Origin: Candidatus Obscuribacterales bacterium
GTDB lineage: Bacteria; Cyanobacteriota; Vampirovibrionia; Obscuribacterales; Obscuribacteraceae
Assembly (NCBI GenBank): GCA_020050835.1
Contig: JAGVKB010000118.1
Span: forward strand, 1 to 64,000
Direction of reading: 5' to 3'
DNA length: 64,000 bases
Numbering within the stretch: position 1 is the stretch's first letter; every line of letters begins with the position of its first letter. The notes beneath the pieces are model-generated. The model was not told where the DNA came from. It saw nothing but the letters and a program-made list of their open reading frames with translations, and did no database searches. Position numbers and translations under genes: made by a program. Positions 35,272 through 44,711 of this stretch are shown here, piece by piece.

Positions 35272-35733
35272 TTACCTTGCTTGAGCAAAAGCAAGGTGAT
35301 TCTTCTTCAAAATTACAACTGAGCAGGGGGCCTTATGTGCTACTTCGCCCGAAACGCTTCCCAGTATTAACCTTTTCAGCCCCCGGCGCCCACGGCATCC
35401 CATGATGATTAACGATGCCGTTTGGCTCTGGGCGAGTCTGACCAGTTCGTCAACAGCACGGCCTTCCAGGATATGCTCAGCAACGCGCGTCTGCGGCGAG
35501 TGTTGCCTGATCGCTTGGGCGAACTCGCCGACCAAGTATGAGGCTGTTTCTCGCGCCTTTTGCAATTCAATATCCCAGTGGGGGTCGCCGCGCCGCGGCG
35601 CGGCCGAAGCTTCTATCACATGGGCCACGTGGAATTCGGTGCTGAGCTTCCAGTCGTGCCTGACGATGAAATCCTGCAGGCTGGTTCCTGTGAATTGATC
35701 GTGTAGGGCGACTATAACTCTTTCCTTGTCCAC
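35272..35733 (-). CDS. Universal stress protein (UspA family)
   Basis: 153 aa, one UspA domain. It starts DKERVIVALHDQFTGTSL and ends with the ATP-binding pattern GCRGRRGLKRLILGSVSGEV, that is G-2x-G-9x-G-S. GTG 35733 with AAGGAA about 11 nt upstream. Probably an ATP-binding regulator made together with the downstream permease. Confidence 0.9.
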   Translation of the reverse strand: MDKERVIVALHDQFTGTSLQDFIVRHDWKLSTEFHVAHVIEASAAPRRGDPHWDIELQKARETASYLVGEFAQAIRQHSPQTRVAEHILEGRAVDELVRLAQSQTASLIIMGCRGRRGLKRLILGSVSGEVAHKAPCSVVILKKNHLAFAQAR

Positions 35734-36333
35734 TTTTCGTCGTTTCCTTCATTGTCAGAACGCTAGATTGTCAATTAATTGTAAAGATTATATCAAGAAA
35801 CTATCAAGGTGAAAAGATTGACAGGGTTTTCGTGTCCGTTGAACTGGCCGCTCTTCGAGATGGCAGCAATTTTTTCTGGAATGCTCTTGGAGGCAAAGGT
35901 TTGCCGACTGATTGAGACCGGAGGGGAGCTGTTGCCCGGGCTGATACTGAATATGGTGTCATATCGCTCAAATAATTCAGCGGACTATCGAGTGGGTACG
36001 GGCCATATATTCGATCGCCAGCGAAAGTGGAAAGGCGAATCGCTCAACCGTCCGGATTCGAGCGCTTGCAATCGCTAAGAGTCGAAGCGGGACAATGGTT
36101 GAGCTTGCAATCCAGATTCGATTGATTCTGGATTAATCGAGTTTTACCAGCTGCTTTGTATCGTCATCTCGGTTGGCTTTGCAAGCTATAAAGTGGGTTG
36201 GACGCAGTGTTTGCTTCGTTGTTACGACCGTTAAGCCTTTGGGATTAAACCGGATGAATGAGCAAAAAGTTGGTTGGATCGGCGTAAAATGCAGGACAGT
36301 ATTAGGTGCGTTCCGTCAGAGATTTGTCAAGTG
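35734..36333. other. Long intergenic region upstream of pckG
   Basis: 600 bp with no convincing gene; an open frame of 89 codons (35809-36078) has no ribosome site or recognisable sequence. A hairpin with arms AATCCAGA (36109-36116) and TCTGGATT (36127-36134) and a 10-nt loop lies about 200 nt before pckG. The length and the hairpin suggest that regulatory elements for pckG may be present. Confidence 0.45.
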
Positions 36334-38172
36334 ATGAAAACTATGAGTTCCAGCCTTGTTATTGATGCAGAGTCGAGTTATCCGGTAGCGAATCGAAAAC
36401 TTAAAGAGTGGGTCAACGAGCTAAAGGCTCTTTGTCAACCCGATAAAGTTTACTGGTGCGACGGTTCGCAGGAAGAGTTCGAGCGGCTCTGCGGCGAAAT
36501 GGTCAGCGCCGGTACGCTCATCAAGCTCAATTCCGAAAAGCGCCCCAACAGTTTTCTGGCTCGTTCGGACATCTCAGACGTAGCCAGAGTTGAAGACCGG
36601 ACTTTCATCTGTTCCAGAAACGAAGAGGATGCTGGTCCGAACAATAACTGGATGAGCCCGACCGAGGCCAAACAAACTCTGACGGGGCTGTTTAGCGGCT
36701 GCATGCGCGGGCGCACTATGTATGTAATCCCATTCAGCATGGGTCCTCTGGGATCGAAGATTTCTCACATCGGGGTCGAAGTTAGCGATTCGCCTTATGT
36801 TGCAGCGAGCATGAAAATTATGACTCGCATGGGCAAAGCGGTTGTAGAGAGCCTGGGAGCGGACGGCGATTTCGTGCCTTGCCTGCACTCGGTCGGCAGC
36901 CCGTTGGCTCCTGGCGCGACAGATGTTTCGTGGCCGTGCAACCGGGACCACAAATATATTTGCCACTTCCCTGAAACTCGAGAGATCTGGTCGTTCGGCT
37001 CCGGATACGGCGGCAACGCTCTTTTGGGCAAGAAGTGTTTTGCCCTTCGCATCGCCTCCAACATGGCTCGCGAAGAAGGCTGGCTGGCAGAGCATATGCT
37101 CATCCTCGGGATAGAATCACCTGAGGGCGACAAGAAGTACATTGCTGCCGCATTCCCCAGTGCCTGCGGCAAGACCAATCTGGCAATGCTGGTTCCGCCG
37201 GCTGCCTTGAAGGGCTGGAAAGTCACCACTATTGGTGACGATATCGCTTGGATTAAGCCCGGCGCCGATGGACGACTTTACGCAATTAATCCGGAAGCTG
37301 GTTATTTCGGAGTGGCTCCTGGAACGTCAGATAAGACGAATCCGAACGCGATGGCAACCATGCGCGAGAATTGCATATTCACCAATGTGGCGCTCACCCC
37401 CGATGGTGATGTTTGGTGGGAGGGGGCTACCGACAGCCAGCCAGCGCAGCTGACCGACTGGCAGGGGAACTCCTGGACGCCAGGCTGTGGCAGACCCGCA
37501 GCCCATCCGAATGCCCGCTTTACTGTCCCGGCTAACCAGTGCCCTTCGCTCGATCCGCAATGGGACGATCCGAAAGGAGTGCCGATCAGCGCGTTTGTTT
37601 TCGGTGGCCGTCGAGCAACAACTATTCCGTTAGTCACCGAAGCATTTAACTGGAACAACGGAGTTTATATGGCAGCCACCATGGGCTCTGAAACTACTGC
37701 TGCTGCTGCCGGCAAGGTCGGTGAAGTACGTCGTGATCCGATGGCTATGCTGCCTTTCTGCGGATACCATATGGGCGATTACTTCGATCACTGGCTGCAA
37801 ATGGGCAGAGCGGTGAGCTCGCCACCGCACATATTCTGCGTCAACTGGTTCCGTCTCGACGAAAAAGGCAAATTCCTTTGGCCCGGTTTCGGCGAAAACA
37901 TGCGCATCTTGCAATGGATGTTCAAACGAGTTGCTGGTGAATCAGGTGCCCAGCAGACCGAGCTTGGATGGATTCCGCGTTATGCGGATATCGACTGGTC
38001 CGGATTGGATTCGGTGACGAGAGAACAGTTCGAAGCGCTGATGAAGGTGGATTCCCAACAATGGCAAGCCGAGCTCGAATTGCAGAGCGAGCTTTTCGAA
38101 AAACTCAAAGACAGGTTACCGAAAGAATTGGTGTTCATGAAGGAACTGCTCCAACTTGGCCTCAATCGATAA
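36334..38172 (+). CDS. pckG: Phosphoenolpyruvate carboxykinase (GTP)
   Basis: 612 aa from ATG 36334, the usual length of the GTP-dependent enzyme; ATG 36289 is an alternative with a non-homologous extension. It converts oxaloacetate and GTP to PEP, GDP and CO2, the first committed step of gluconeogenesis, in the cytosol. The kinase-1a loop FPSACGKTN (274-282) holds the hyperreactive Cys278 and Lys280 of the GTP family; [24 protein letters not shown] and the NWFRLDEKG block are further hallmarks. With ppdK elsewhere in the window the cell has two entries to PEP. It is followed 13 nt later by a lipoprotein gene. Confidence 0.95.
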   Translation: MKTMSSSLVIDAESSYPVANRKLKEWVNELKALCQPDKVYWCDGSQEEFERLCGEMVSAGTLIKLNSEKRPNSFLARSDISDVARVEDRTFICSRNEEDAGPNNNWMSPTEAKQTLTGLFSGCMRGRTMYVIPFSMGPLGSKISHIGVEVSDSPYVAASMKIMTRMGKAVVESLGADGDFVPCLHSVGSPLAPGATDVSWPCNRDHKYICHFPETREIWSFGSGYGGNALLGKKCFALRIASNMAREEGWLAEHMLILGIESPEGDKKYIAAAFPSACGKTNLAMLVPPAALKGWKVTTIGDDIAWIKPGADGRLYAINPEAGYFGVAPGTSDKTNPNAMATMRENCIFTNVALTPDGDVWWEGATDSQPAQLTDWQGNSWTPGCGRPAAHPNARFTVPANQCPSLDPQWDDPKGVPISAFVFGGRRATTIPLVTEAFNWNNGVYMAATMGSETTAAAAGKVGEVRRDPMAMLPFCGYHMGDYFDHWLQMGRAVSSPPHIFCVNWFRLDEKGKFLWPGFGENMRILQWMFKRVAGESGAQQTELGWIPRYADIDWSGLDSVTREQFEALMKVDSQQWQAELELQSELFEKLKDRLPKELVFMKELLQLGLNR

Positions 38173-38185
38173 GACCGAATCAAGC

Positions 38186-38932
38186 ATGATTCGTCGGCAA
38201 AAGTCTGTAGCAATTGCTGGGGTTGCGGTTTCGATCTTGGCAGCCCTTGCGACTGGCTGCGTCTATAGCAGCTTGGCTGCTCCGCTAGTCTCGACTGCTC
38301 TGGTTGCCATGGTGGAGCCTGAAAAGATGGGTGATGGCGCCGAATTCCTGTCCGCAATGGATAGAGCCGCCGGTCAGTGGAACAGTTACACTTGCGAATC
38401 GCATCTGGAGATTTTCAAGACTGATAAGACTTCCAAGTCCGGTTGCAAGGTCTTTTATAAAGACAAACAGATGCGAATAGAAGTGGTCGGTGGCGGATAC
38501 CGGGATGGCTCGGTAGTGGTCCGCCGCCGAGACGGCACCATCCGCGCCAAGGGCGGCTGGATGCTGGGCGGTATTGAAATGAACCTCGATCCTGATTCGC
38601 GCATGCTCGTTTTGCAGAATGGCACCAATGTAATGAGGACAAACCTGCCGGATCTCGTCACTGAATTTAAGGAGATGCTGCGACGGGGATGCACCAGCCG
38701 TGTAAGCGCTCTTCCTGTGCAAGACCAGTCGGGTGAGACCAAAGTTTACGTCCTGGAAATTTATGAGCCAGCTCATTCTCCAGCCAACCTTACTCGCCGT
38801 GTTTTTGTCGACTCGAATCTCAAGATTCCCCTTCGAATCGATGCCTATGTTAATGGCAAGCTTGCCAGTTCTGCCAGTTTCAAGAATATGAATCGAAACG
38901 CCGGACTGTCCGACGATCTTTTCCAGCTCTAA
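38186..38932 (+). CDS. Lipoprotein of LolA/DUF1571-like type
   Basis: 248 aa from ATG 38186. Signal ends at the lipobox LATGC (Cys at about residue 25). The mature part has WNSYTCESHLEIF, KVFYKDKQMRIEV and a C-terminal LKIPLRIDAYVNG followed by strand-rich sequence, the half-barrel pattern of LolA, LppX and DUF1571 proteins that bind lipids or lipoproteins. The role is inferred from fold only. It is followed by an exported protein gene 12 nt later, with which it probably forms an operon. Confidence 0.7.
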   Translation: MIRRQKSVAIAGVAVSILAALATGCVYSSLAAPLVSTALVAMVEPEKMGDGAEFLSAMDRAAGQWNSYTCESHLEIFKTDKTSKSGCKVFYKDKQMRIEVVGGGYRDGSVVVRRRDGTIRAKGGWMLGGIEMNLDPDSRMLVLQNGTNVMRTNLPDLVTEFKEMLRRGCTSRVSALPVQDQSGETKVYVLEIYEPAHSPANLTRRVFVDSNLKIPLRIDAYVNGKLASSASFKNMNRNAGLSDDLFQL

Positions 38933-38944
38933 CGAGGAGAGAAA

Positions 38945-39664
38945 ATGAAAGTTTACGTCGACACTACTAGGACAGGACCGGCTGCGCACAATTGGAGGCG
39001 CAGTCTAAAGAGCTCAGCGTTTGCGGCGCTGGCTCTCATGGTAATTGCGATGATACCGGCTTTTGCCGAGCCAGAAAAAGCTGACAGCTCGAGCAATGGT
39101 GGCAAGCAGCAGCTCGAGGAGCTGAGTCTAAACGACATTCAAGATGTCGGTATTTTGCTGCGTCATATCAAGCAGCAGTCTATCAACGTATACGAGGAGG
39201 CGGCCCGAAAGCCGGTCAAGCCAGAGGATACTGCCGATGTTCCAGTGATTGCTTCGATTCCGGTTAAGGGTGATGACGTCGACTTCCTGCCTGCTCGCCG
39301 CGAATGGCTGGTCTTTTTTCTCGCCACAATGGAGCCTGTCATTCGAGACCTGACGAAACAGGTCAAAGATTTGCAAGCTGGAGTCAGTCAGATCGTCATT
39401 CCAGCACCGCTTGAAAAGGAGTTCGATCCGCTCTGGGACAGATGGTCCAAAGATGTACAAGAGATGAACAGCCATCTCGATCAACTGGTGCCGCTTTTCG
39501 ATGATGCTCCTCACAACAATCAGGAGATTCAAAAGGTTGCAGTCAAGCTCTTTGACGACACCACCCGCTTGGAAGCGATTCGAAAGTCAGTGTTCAAGGT
39601 GATGCAACAGATTCAGCAGAGCAGTCCCAACTCCAAGATTATGATTTCGCCGGACGCCAAGTAA
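38945..39664 (+). CDS. Exported protein of unknown function
   Basis: 239 aa with GAGGAGA 5 nt before ATG 38945. A long signal peptide (about residues 22-41, cut near AFA-EPE) leads to a mostly helical, charged protein (LSLNDIQDVGILLRHIKQQS, LVFFLATMEPVIRDLTKQVK). No recognised domain. Its place behind the LolA-like lipoprotein suggests a common envelope role. Confidence 0.7.
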   Translation: MKVYVDTTRTGPAAHNWRRSLKSSAFAALALMVIAMIPAFAEPEKADSSSNGGKQQLEELSLNDIQDVGILLRHIKQQSINVYEEAARKPVKPEDTADVPVIASIPVKGDDVDFLPARREWLVFFLATMEPVIRDLTKQVKDLQAGVSQIVIPAPLEKEFDPLWDRWSKDVQEMNSHLDQLVPLFDDAPHNNQEIQKVAVKLFDDTTRLEAIRKSVFKVMQQIQQSSPNSKIMISPDAK

Positions 39665-39913
39665 TCAACTTGCCCTGCTCGCATTTTTTCGACTCGAAGC
39701 ATTCACTAGTCAATGTTTCGAGCAGCGCAAGCTGTAGAAACCGGTACGTTCAAAATCGGCTCGAATTGCACTTTTGTCATTATGCGACCAAGCCGATGTT
39801 AAGCTGGATCGGCATTGATAGAGACTGTTCGGAACAATCGCTGGATGTGAGCCGTCATCAACTGGGCTGAACCAAGGAGTGTTGGCTGATCAACTCGACC
39901 AGGAGGACACCCA

Positions 39914-40258
39914 ATGTACGGCACTAAAAATAAAACATTCCAGCAACCTGAGTCTTTTGAGCGCTCTGTGCAGCCTGTAAGCGGTTGTCGGAAACATTGT
40001 GTAGAAGATAGTTTGGCCAGGTTTGGTGCAAAAGTAGATAGATGTATCGGGCGAGTTGTAGAGCTCAAAGTTAAGGTCCTTGAGCGCGCGTATATATCTC
40101 TTACCGGTTTGAACCAAAGACTTAAGACCCGCTGTCAGTCGTTACGATCAGGCCGGCAACGGATAAAGCTGGCCTGGTCTGAGTTAAGGTGCGGATTGCG
40201 CACCGCCTGGCAGGATGTGAAATCAGGCTGGGCGAAAGCAGTCGATCGGCTGCACTAA
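39914..40258 (+). CDS. Small basic amphipathic protein
   Basis: 114 aa, with AGGAGGA 6 nt before ATG 39914, a strong site. Residues 45-110 form continuous basic amphipathic helix (LKTRCQSLRSGRQRIKLAW, then GLRTAWQDVKSGWAKAV). No signal peptide, no recognised domain. The 249-bp gap upstream (39665-39913) shows nothing else. Confidence 0.55.
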   Translation: MYGTKNKTFQQPESFERSVQPVSGCRKHCVEDSLARFGAKVDRCIGRVVELKVKVLERAYISLTGLNQRLKTRCQSLRSGRQRIKLAWSELRCGLRTAWQDVKSGWAKAVDRLH

Positions 40259-40328
40259 CGCGGCTTCCGAACTTTAGAGCTCTTAACTCTCTTCACAAAC
40301 TTCATTTATGAGAAATCCGGAGGTACTC

Positions 40329-40901
40329 ATGAAGACAGTTCAGAAATACGAGATGCCATTGAGCGAGATGCAGGGGCTGGTGGCCATGCTCGGACGAATT
40401 CTCATCAGTTCTCTATTTTTTGTCAGCGCAATAGCGAAGATAATCGACCCGTCAGCGACCATGTCTATGATGTCCGAACTGGGCGTTCCTTTCATTCCAT
40501 ATCTCTATGCCGCGTCAATAGTGATTGAACTGATTGGTGCTCTGGCGTTGTTGACTGGTATCGCCGCTCGGCAGGCCGCAGTGTTGTTGATTTTCTACCT
40601 GATTCCGGTCAGCTACATGCTAGTCAACGGTTTGACCATTTCGACCTATATGACTACTGTGCAAATGATCCTATTGCTGCAAAATCTAGCGACGATGGGC
40701 GGCTTGTTCATTCTGGCTGCATTTGGAGCCGGTCCGCTTGTGGTAGAGGCCGAAAAACCGCTACTTTGCAAAACGGCTGAAGACGGGCAGGTGTCGTGCC
40801 AGAAGGCGACTTCTGATGAGCCGAAGAAAATTGAAATCAACCGGACAGATCCGCGATTGACCGCGTCCGGCAGCGCAAAACTTCACAGCCGGATTGAATA
40901 A
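40329..40901 (+). CDS. DoxX-family membrane protein
   Basis: 190 aa from ATG 40329 (GGAGG 6 nt upstream; ATG 40308 lies before that site). Four membrane helices with GRILISSLFFVSAIAKIIDP at the first, as in DoxX proteins, then a 45-residue charged tail. DoxX proteins are associated with quinone or thiol redox at the membrane in some species; here the role is open. Confidence 0.85.
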   Translation: MKTVQKYEMPLSEMQGLVAMLGRILISSLFFVSAIAKIIDPSATMSMMSELGVPFIPYLYAASIVIELIGALALLTGIAARQAAVLLIFYLIPVSYMLVNGLTISTYMTTVQMILLLQNLATMGGLFILAAFGAGPLVVEAEKPLLCKTAEDGQVSCQKATSDEPKKIEINRTDPRLTASGSAKLHSRIE

Positions 40902-40934
40902 CGCGGCTTGCAAGTTTCGATAGGAGAAAGAGAG

Positions 40935-41690
40935 ATGCAAACAGTATCAGCGCATAACTTCGTGATTCAAGAGCATAAGACAGAACCGTTTCACAAGCGG
41001 CAGAATGAATCCGAAGTGGAAGCGGTACAGAGAATCGTCAATGATCACGCATTCAAGGGTTGGGAATTGATTGAGACCTGCGGTGATGAGATTTTAAGAC
41101 CGGTTTTCGTGTTCCGCCGCATACCTGTCGGAGAGCCTGCACCGCAGTATCTCGCTAAAGAGGTACCCGCGGTGAAAGGACAAGAAGAGATTCAGACGGT
41201 AGCGAATTACCTCTGGGACATGCACGATCAAGGATGGCTTCCTGTCTGTGTTCTTAATAGCCCGGTCAGCCAGCCGCTGGCGGTTTTTAGGCGAAGTTTG
41301 GAACCGCTGGACAAGGTGCAAATACAGTTGGTGGCAGTAGCGCCGGAAATCTTTCCGATGAAAACCAACTCCTTGGTTTTCGAGTTGTTGGACCAACAGA
41401 TAAGCAGAAATCTGGCGCTGCAATGCGTTATACACGGCGGCTTGTATCTGATTCTGGTGCTCGTTTCGAAAGAGCCCGATACCAACTATCAATACCTGAC
41501 CGACCATGCAAATGCAGGCTTATTTGGCAATCAATGCCGATCGTTGGAGGACTTGATCAATAAGCGCAATGAAAATGGCTGGGAGGTCTGCGGTGCTTTC
41601 GAGGATTCATTCCTCTGGCCTTGTCTCGTATTCAGGCGACCCACTGCTCTGCCTCCGGTCGAGCCGATTGCGCCGGACGCGAGCGATTGA
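40935..41690 (+). CDS. Protein with three DUF4177-like modules
   Basis: 251 aa from ATG 40935, preceded by AGGAGAAAGAGAG. Three repeats of a GW-x-strand-VFRR pattern: FKGWELIETCGDEILRPVFVF (about 45-65), QGWLPVCVLN with LAVFRR (about 95-120) and NGWEVCGAFEDSFLWPCLVF (about 220-240). DUF4177 domains are small alpha/beta units of unknown function, usually single. A module between the second and third lacks the GW. The protein is soluble. Confidence 0.65.
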   Translation: MQTVSAHNFVIQEHKTEPFHKRQNESEVEAVQRIVNDHAFKGWELIETCGDEILRPVFVFRRIPVGEPAPQYLAKEVPAVKGQEEIQTVANYLWDMHDQGWLPVCVLNSPVSQPLAVFRRSLEPLDKVQIQLVAVAPEIFPMKTNSLVFELLDQQISRNLALQCVIHGGLYLILVLVSKEPDTNYQYLTDHANAGLFGNQCRSLEDLINKRNENGWEVCGAFEDSFLWPCLVFRRPTALPPVEPIAPDASD

Positions 41691-41749
41691 TGACAGATTT
41701 TAGTTGCTTTTGTCATCCCCGCTCGGGCTTGCAGTCAAGGAGGAAATGG

Positions 41750-41983
41750 ATGACGACTGTTAAATCAGCGCTAGCTGAATGTGAGCTTAAAGAGGAAGAG
41801 GAGTCTATACCGGCGTTTCGATGCGCATTTGTAACATGCGGCTGTGTGGTGGAGAATGCCAAAGACTTCTGCTGCGTAGTCTGTGCCGAGGCCGATGCCA
41901 ACGAACAACGCGGCTGTACATGCGGACACAGCGAATGCCTCAGAATGGTTAGACCACCATGCGGGGTGGAGCTCTTACGTTGA
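41750..41983 (+). CDS. Metallothionein-like Cys-rich protein
   Basis: 77 aa from ATG 41750, with AAGGAGG about 6 nt upstream. After a 20-residue acidic start comes a Cys-rich part whose order (FRCAFVTCGC, FCCVVCAEADANE, CTCGHSEC) follows the prokaryotic metallothionein (SmtA/BmtA) pattern xCxxxxCxC...CxxxC...CxCGHxxC. Ten or eleven Cys and one His would bind zinc, copper or cadmium and buffer metals. The upstream DUF4177-like gene ends 59 nt earlier. Confidence 0.7.
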   Translation: MTTVKSALAECELKEEEESIPAFRCAFVTCGCVVENAKDFCCVVCAEADANEQRGCTCGHSECLRMVRPPCGVELLR

Positions 41984-42012
41984 TTGTGGATAGAGACCCG
42001 CGTGGGCCTCAA

Positions 42013-42651
42013 TCAGTTCCACACAATGGAGTGCAACGCTCTCTTTAATTCTGGAAGATAGTGGGTGTATGCTTTTGAGTCCGGTGCCTGGAAGAAGATC
42101 TCTTCAGCTGGACAAAGCGGTGCTTGCGGATCTCCATCATAGAAGAATCCGAAGAACTCATTTAATGCCGTGGCGGTTTCGGGATCTTGATACCAGCCCT
42201 GCACCGACAGTAGTGCCTTGCCGTTCCACTGCAGAACCTCAGCTCGATTAAGTTGAAAACAAGCACCGCGCCAGCCGGTTTCTCGGTTGAGTACCTGGTT
42301 GTTGCTGGCTGTGCCTAATACCTCGCTCAAGCTGCCAATTAAAGCGATCTCTGATTCGCTTGGTGTGGCACCGGTGTTAATAAAAACAATGTTGCCATGA
42401 TCGTGCAAGATGCGGCGAAACGCGGCGCTACTTTGCTCGCTGATCGGCAATCCACGGTAAGCGAGGCAGAGCTTTACCTCAGAATTATTGGCCGGTCCAA
42501 ACGAGCGTCGCGATTGAAAGCCGACTCCGCCGGCAGTTGAAGATAGCTCAGTCCAGCCGGCCGGAACTCGCATGAATTTGATCTGCCGATGATTTGTGAC
42601 TTCTATCATTTTCTGCCATGTATTGCCGGCAAGTTGTGCAGAGTCTACCAT
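42013..42651 (-). CDS. Small partner protein of the third papain-like locus
   Basis: 212 aa; I prefer ATG 42651 because GAGG is spaced 6 nt from it, while ATG 42663 has no site. Soluble. It opens with KFMRVPAGW and ends with EEIFFQAPDSKAYTHY and a helix to LHSIVW, matching the 6311-6841 protein (WFEAPNKAY, SIKW). It follows the peptidase-like gene directly (the frames are 23 nt apart), the same order as at the first two loci although the host protein is very different. This argues for a protein that must accompany the papain-like domain. Confidence 0.75.
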   Translation of the reverse strand: MVDSAQLAGNTWQKMIEVTNHRQIKFMRVPAGWTELSSTAGGVGFQSRRSFGPANNSEVKLCLAYRGLPISEQSSAAFRRILHDHGNIVFINTGATPSESEIALIGSLSEVLGTASNNQVLNRETGWRGACFQLNRAEVLQWNGKALLSVQGWYQDPETATALNEFFGFFYDGDPQAPLCPAEEIFFQAPDSKAYTHYLPELKRALHSIVWN

Positions 42652-42674
42652 TTCAGTCCTCATTGGTTAAGATT

Positions 42675-44711
42675 CTAAGCGTCGATTTCCACAGTTCTGG
42701 TCAAACTGCCGGAAGCTGTCACGGCCGATCTTTCGGCCATCACCTTATCGGCTTGCAGTTGAGAGCGACGAGCGTCCCCCTGGGGCAGCTGGTCCAGTTG
42801 GGACTGCACTTGCGCCGCCTCGGCCAGCGCGCTGAGCAATTGCTGAGCTTGACCGGAGTCGAGCACGTCCTTCTTCTCGAATTTCTTCTTGCCCTCCTCC
42901 GGCTTCTTGGAATCGGGCTCCTTCTTTTCCTTCTCAGGCTCTTTCTCTTTATCTTTGTCTTTGTCCTGATCGACTCTCGACTTGCTGTCTGGATCGAAGT
43001 TGTGATCGCCGGGCTTGTATCCCGACCCCGGAGTGTTTTGGGTGTCGTTCATCCAACCCAGCACTTTGTCTGCGTCTTGTGCTTTGCCGTTGCTGTCGGT
43101 GAAGTTGAACTTGCCGCCCCAGTTGTTGATCACATTTACCTTATCGCCGGCCGCCATCGAAACCGATACCGCGTGCCATCCACCTGCGCCACCTTGCCCT
43201 TCTGATCCGCTCCAATGACCAGTATGCATGCCGATCGTCGAGTACTGCCAGCCTTTAGCCTCGTTGGCTTTGAGCTGATTCTTCATATCTGCTCCATTTG
43301 TGAAGCTGGAGACATTGCTGATTTGACCGAAAGCGGCGGCGTTGACGAAAGTTGTTGCTTTGCCGAAATCGTCTCCGAAGCGTTGACCGAATGCCGCCTG
43401 TTTTGTGCTGCTCACTCCGCTGGCGCTAATCTCGGGCGAATCTCCGACCACCTTTCCGGTCGCTCTGTCAACCACACTTTCGCCTGTGTCGCCATGTCCT
43501 GTCGCATTGGGGTTTTGCTTGTAAATGCGATTGCCGTTGCCCTGGCTGTCGCTGCCGTACTTTTGATTCAAATTCAATTGCGCCATCGCAATGTCATTGT
43601 TGTGTCCGCTCGCGCCGCGCGCGTCTCCTTTCGGCCAGAGCCCGTTGTTTCTAGCCTCGCCATCCAGCCGCAGGCTCGCTGTATCCAATTTGACTGTCTT
43701 TCCATCTGCTTGAAATTGACCGGTTCTAGCGATGTCCGCCTGGCGTTGTGCATAGGTGCTCGGCGATATCGCCGCTTCTTGTCTGGCAATTGATTGAAGC
43801 GCGCAGGTGTTATGCATGCCCTGGTTAAAATTGTGCTCGGGGTCAGCCAGTTTTGACACAGTGTCGGTGATTATCTTGTTAACATCGTCCTTGTTGTAGA
43901 TGTTTTCGCCGTTGTGTTTGAGACCGTCTTTACCTTCGGCCTTGCCGTCGGCTAGTTGGCTGAGCGCGTCGTAAGTCTTCTTCAGCTCCTGCTGCTGGTT
44001 TACCTTTCCGTCTCGGCCTTCTACTTTGTTGTTGAGGATGCGCTTGTCCATCTCACCCAAGCGCTTCTCAAGCTCCTTATAATCGCCTTCGTTGAGCCGT
44101 CCCTTCATCTGCTCCAGGAACTTATCCTTTGCCTGTTGAGAGGCGGCATCCAGCGGGACATCTCCTTCTTTGGTCTTGTCCTTGGCCTGATCGCTTGCTG
44201 GCTGCGCTTTGTCTTTGGTGGCGGGCGGCTGCTCGGCCGCTTTGATGGCAGCTCCCTCGGCGGCCGCGGCGGCAAAGTTCTGGGCGGTACCTTCGCCTGG
44301 CGCTCCTCCCGCTGCTGCTTTGACAGCTCCTTCAATCGCCGCGTTGACTGCAGCCTTTTGCGCGCCGCCAGGCGACTTGCCGGCGCCATTTGGTTGCTCG
44401 GACCCTGGTCCTTCCGGCATCAGCCTCTTCTGGGCAGCTGCGTATAGTTGAGCCGGCGGTGGATCGACATTTAACGCTTTGAATTCTCCGGTTTTGGGAT
44501 CTTTGTCCCAGAGCTTCTCCCTTTCTTGCTTGCCCTTCTCTTTGTCGTCGCGAGTATCTGATTTGGCCCGGTCTTCTCTTTCGCGACTGACGTCCTGGCT
44601 AATCCGGGCCATCGTCTCGACATTGGCGCCACTACTGCTTGCAGCATCAGTGACCGGACTGCTGTCCTTGGCCTGGGTCGTATCTGGTGGTGGAATATCG
44701 TCTTTTGGCAT
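42675..44711 (-). CDS. Papain-like domain protein with disordered flanks
   Basis: 678 aa from ATG 44711; an upstream in-frame TTG at 44750 is less likely. Residues 1-200 are Ala/Lys/Gln-rich and disordered. A helical segment (about 200-290) precedes the papain-like domain: Cys303 in NQGMHNTC, His513 in GGWHAVSV and Asn530 in NNWGGK, the same Gln-Cys-His-Asn order as the 2271-6230 protein. TGQFQADGKTVKLDTASLRL parallels NGTFQTTDGQTRTIPKRLLN there. The C-terminal 115 residues are highly charged (DKDKDKEKEPEKEKKE) and then helical. No YD repeats and no signal peptide. Acts with the partner gene just downstream. Confidence 0.8.
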   Translation of the reverse strand: MPKDDIPPPDTTQAKDSSPVTDAASSSGANVETMARISQDVSREREDRAKSDTRDDKEKGKQEREKLWDKDPKTGEFKALNVDPPPAQLYAAAQKRLMPEGPGSEQPNGAGKSPGGAQKAAVNAAIEGAVKAAAGGAPGEGTAQNFAAAAAEGAAIKAAEQPPATKDKAQPASDQAKDKTKEGDVPLDAASQQAKDKFLEQMKGRLNEGDYKELEKRLGEMDKRILNNKVEGRDGKVNQQQELKKTYDALSQLADGKAEGKDGLKHNGENIYNKDDVNKIITDTVSKLADPEHNFNQGMHNTCALQSIARQEAAISPSTYAQRQADIARTGQFQADGKTVKLDTASLRLDGEARNNGLWPKGDARGASGHNNDIAMAQLNLNQKYGSDSQGNGNRIYKQNPNATGHGDTGESVVDRATGKVVGDSPEISASGVSSTKQAAFGQRFGDDFGKATTFVNAAAFGQISNVSSFTNGADMKNQLKANEAKGWQYSTIGMHTGHWSGSEGQGGAGGWHAVSVSMAAGDKVNVINNWGGKFNFTDSNGKAQDADKVLGWMNDTQNTPGSGYKPGDHNFDPDSKSRVDQDKDKDKEKEPEKEKKEPDSKKPEEGKKKFEKKDVLDSGQAQQLLSALAEAAQVQSQLDQLPQGDARRSQLQADKVMAERSAVTASGSLTRTVEIDA

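Noticed and set aside
35809-36078. 89-codon open frame before pckG
   Set aside because: No ribosome site, no recognisable sequence and unusual composition; chance is likely.
39670-39870. 66-codon frame between exported and small basic protein genes
   Set aside because: No ribosome site and no recognisable sequence.
42780-44450. Long plus-strand frames opposite the third papain-like gene
   Set aside because: They mirror the biased Ala/Lys/Gln code of the minus-strand gene and lack their own starts or domains.
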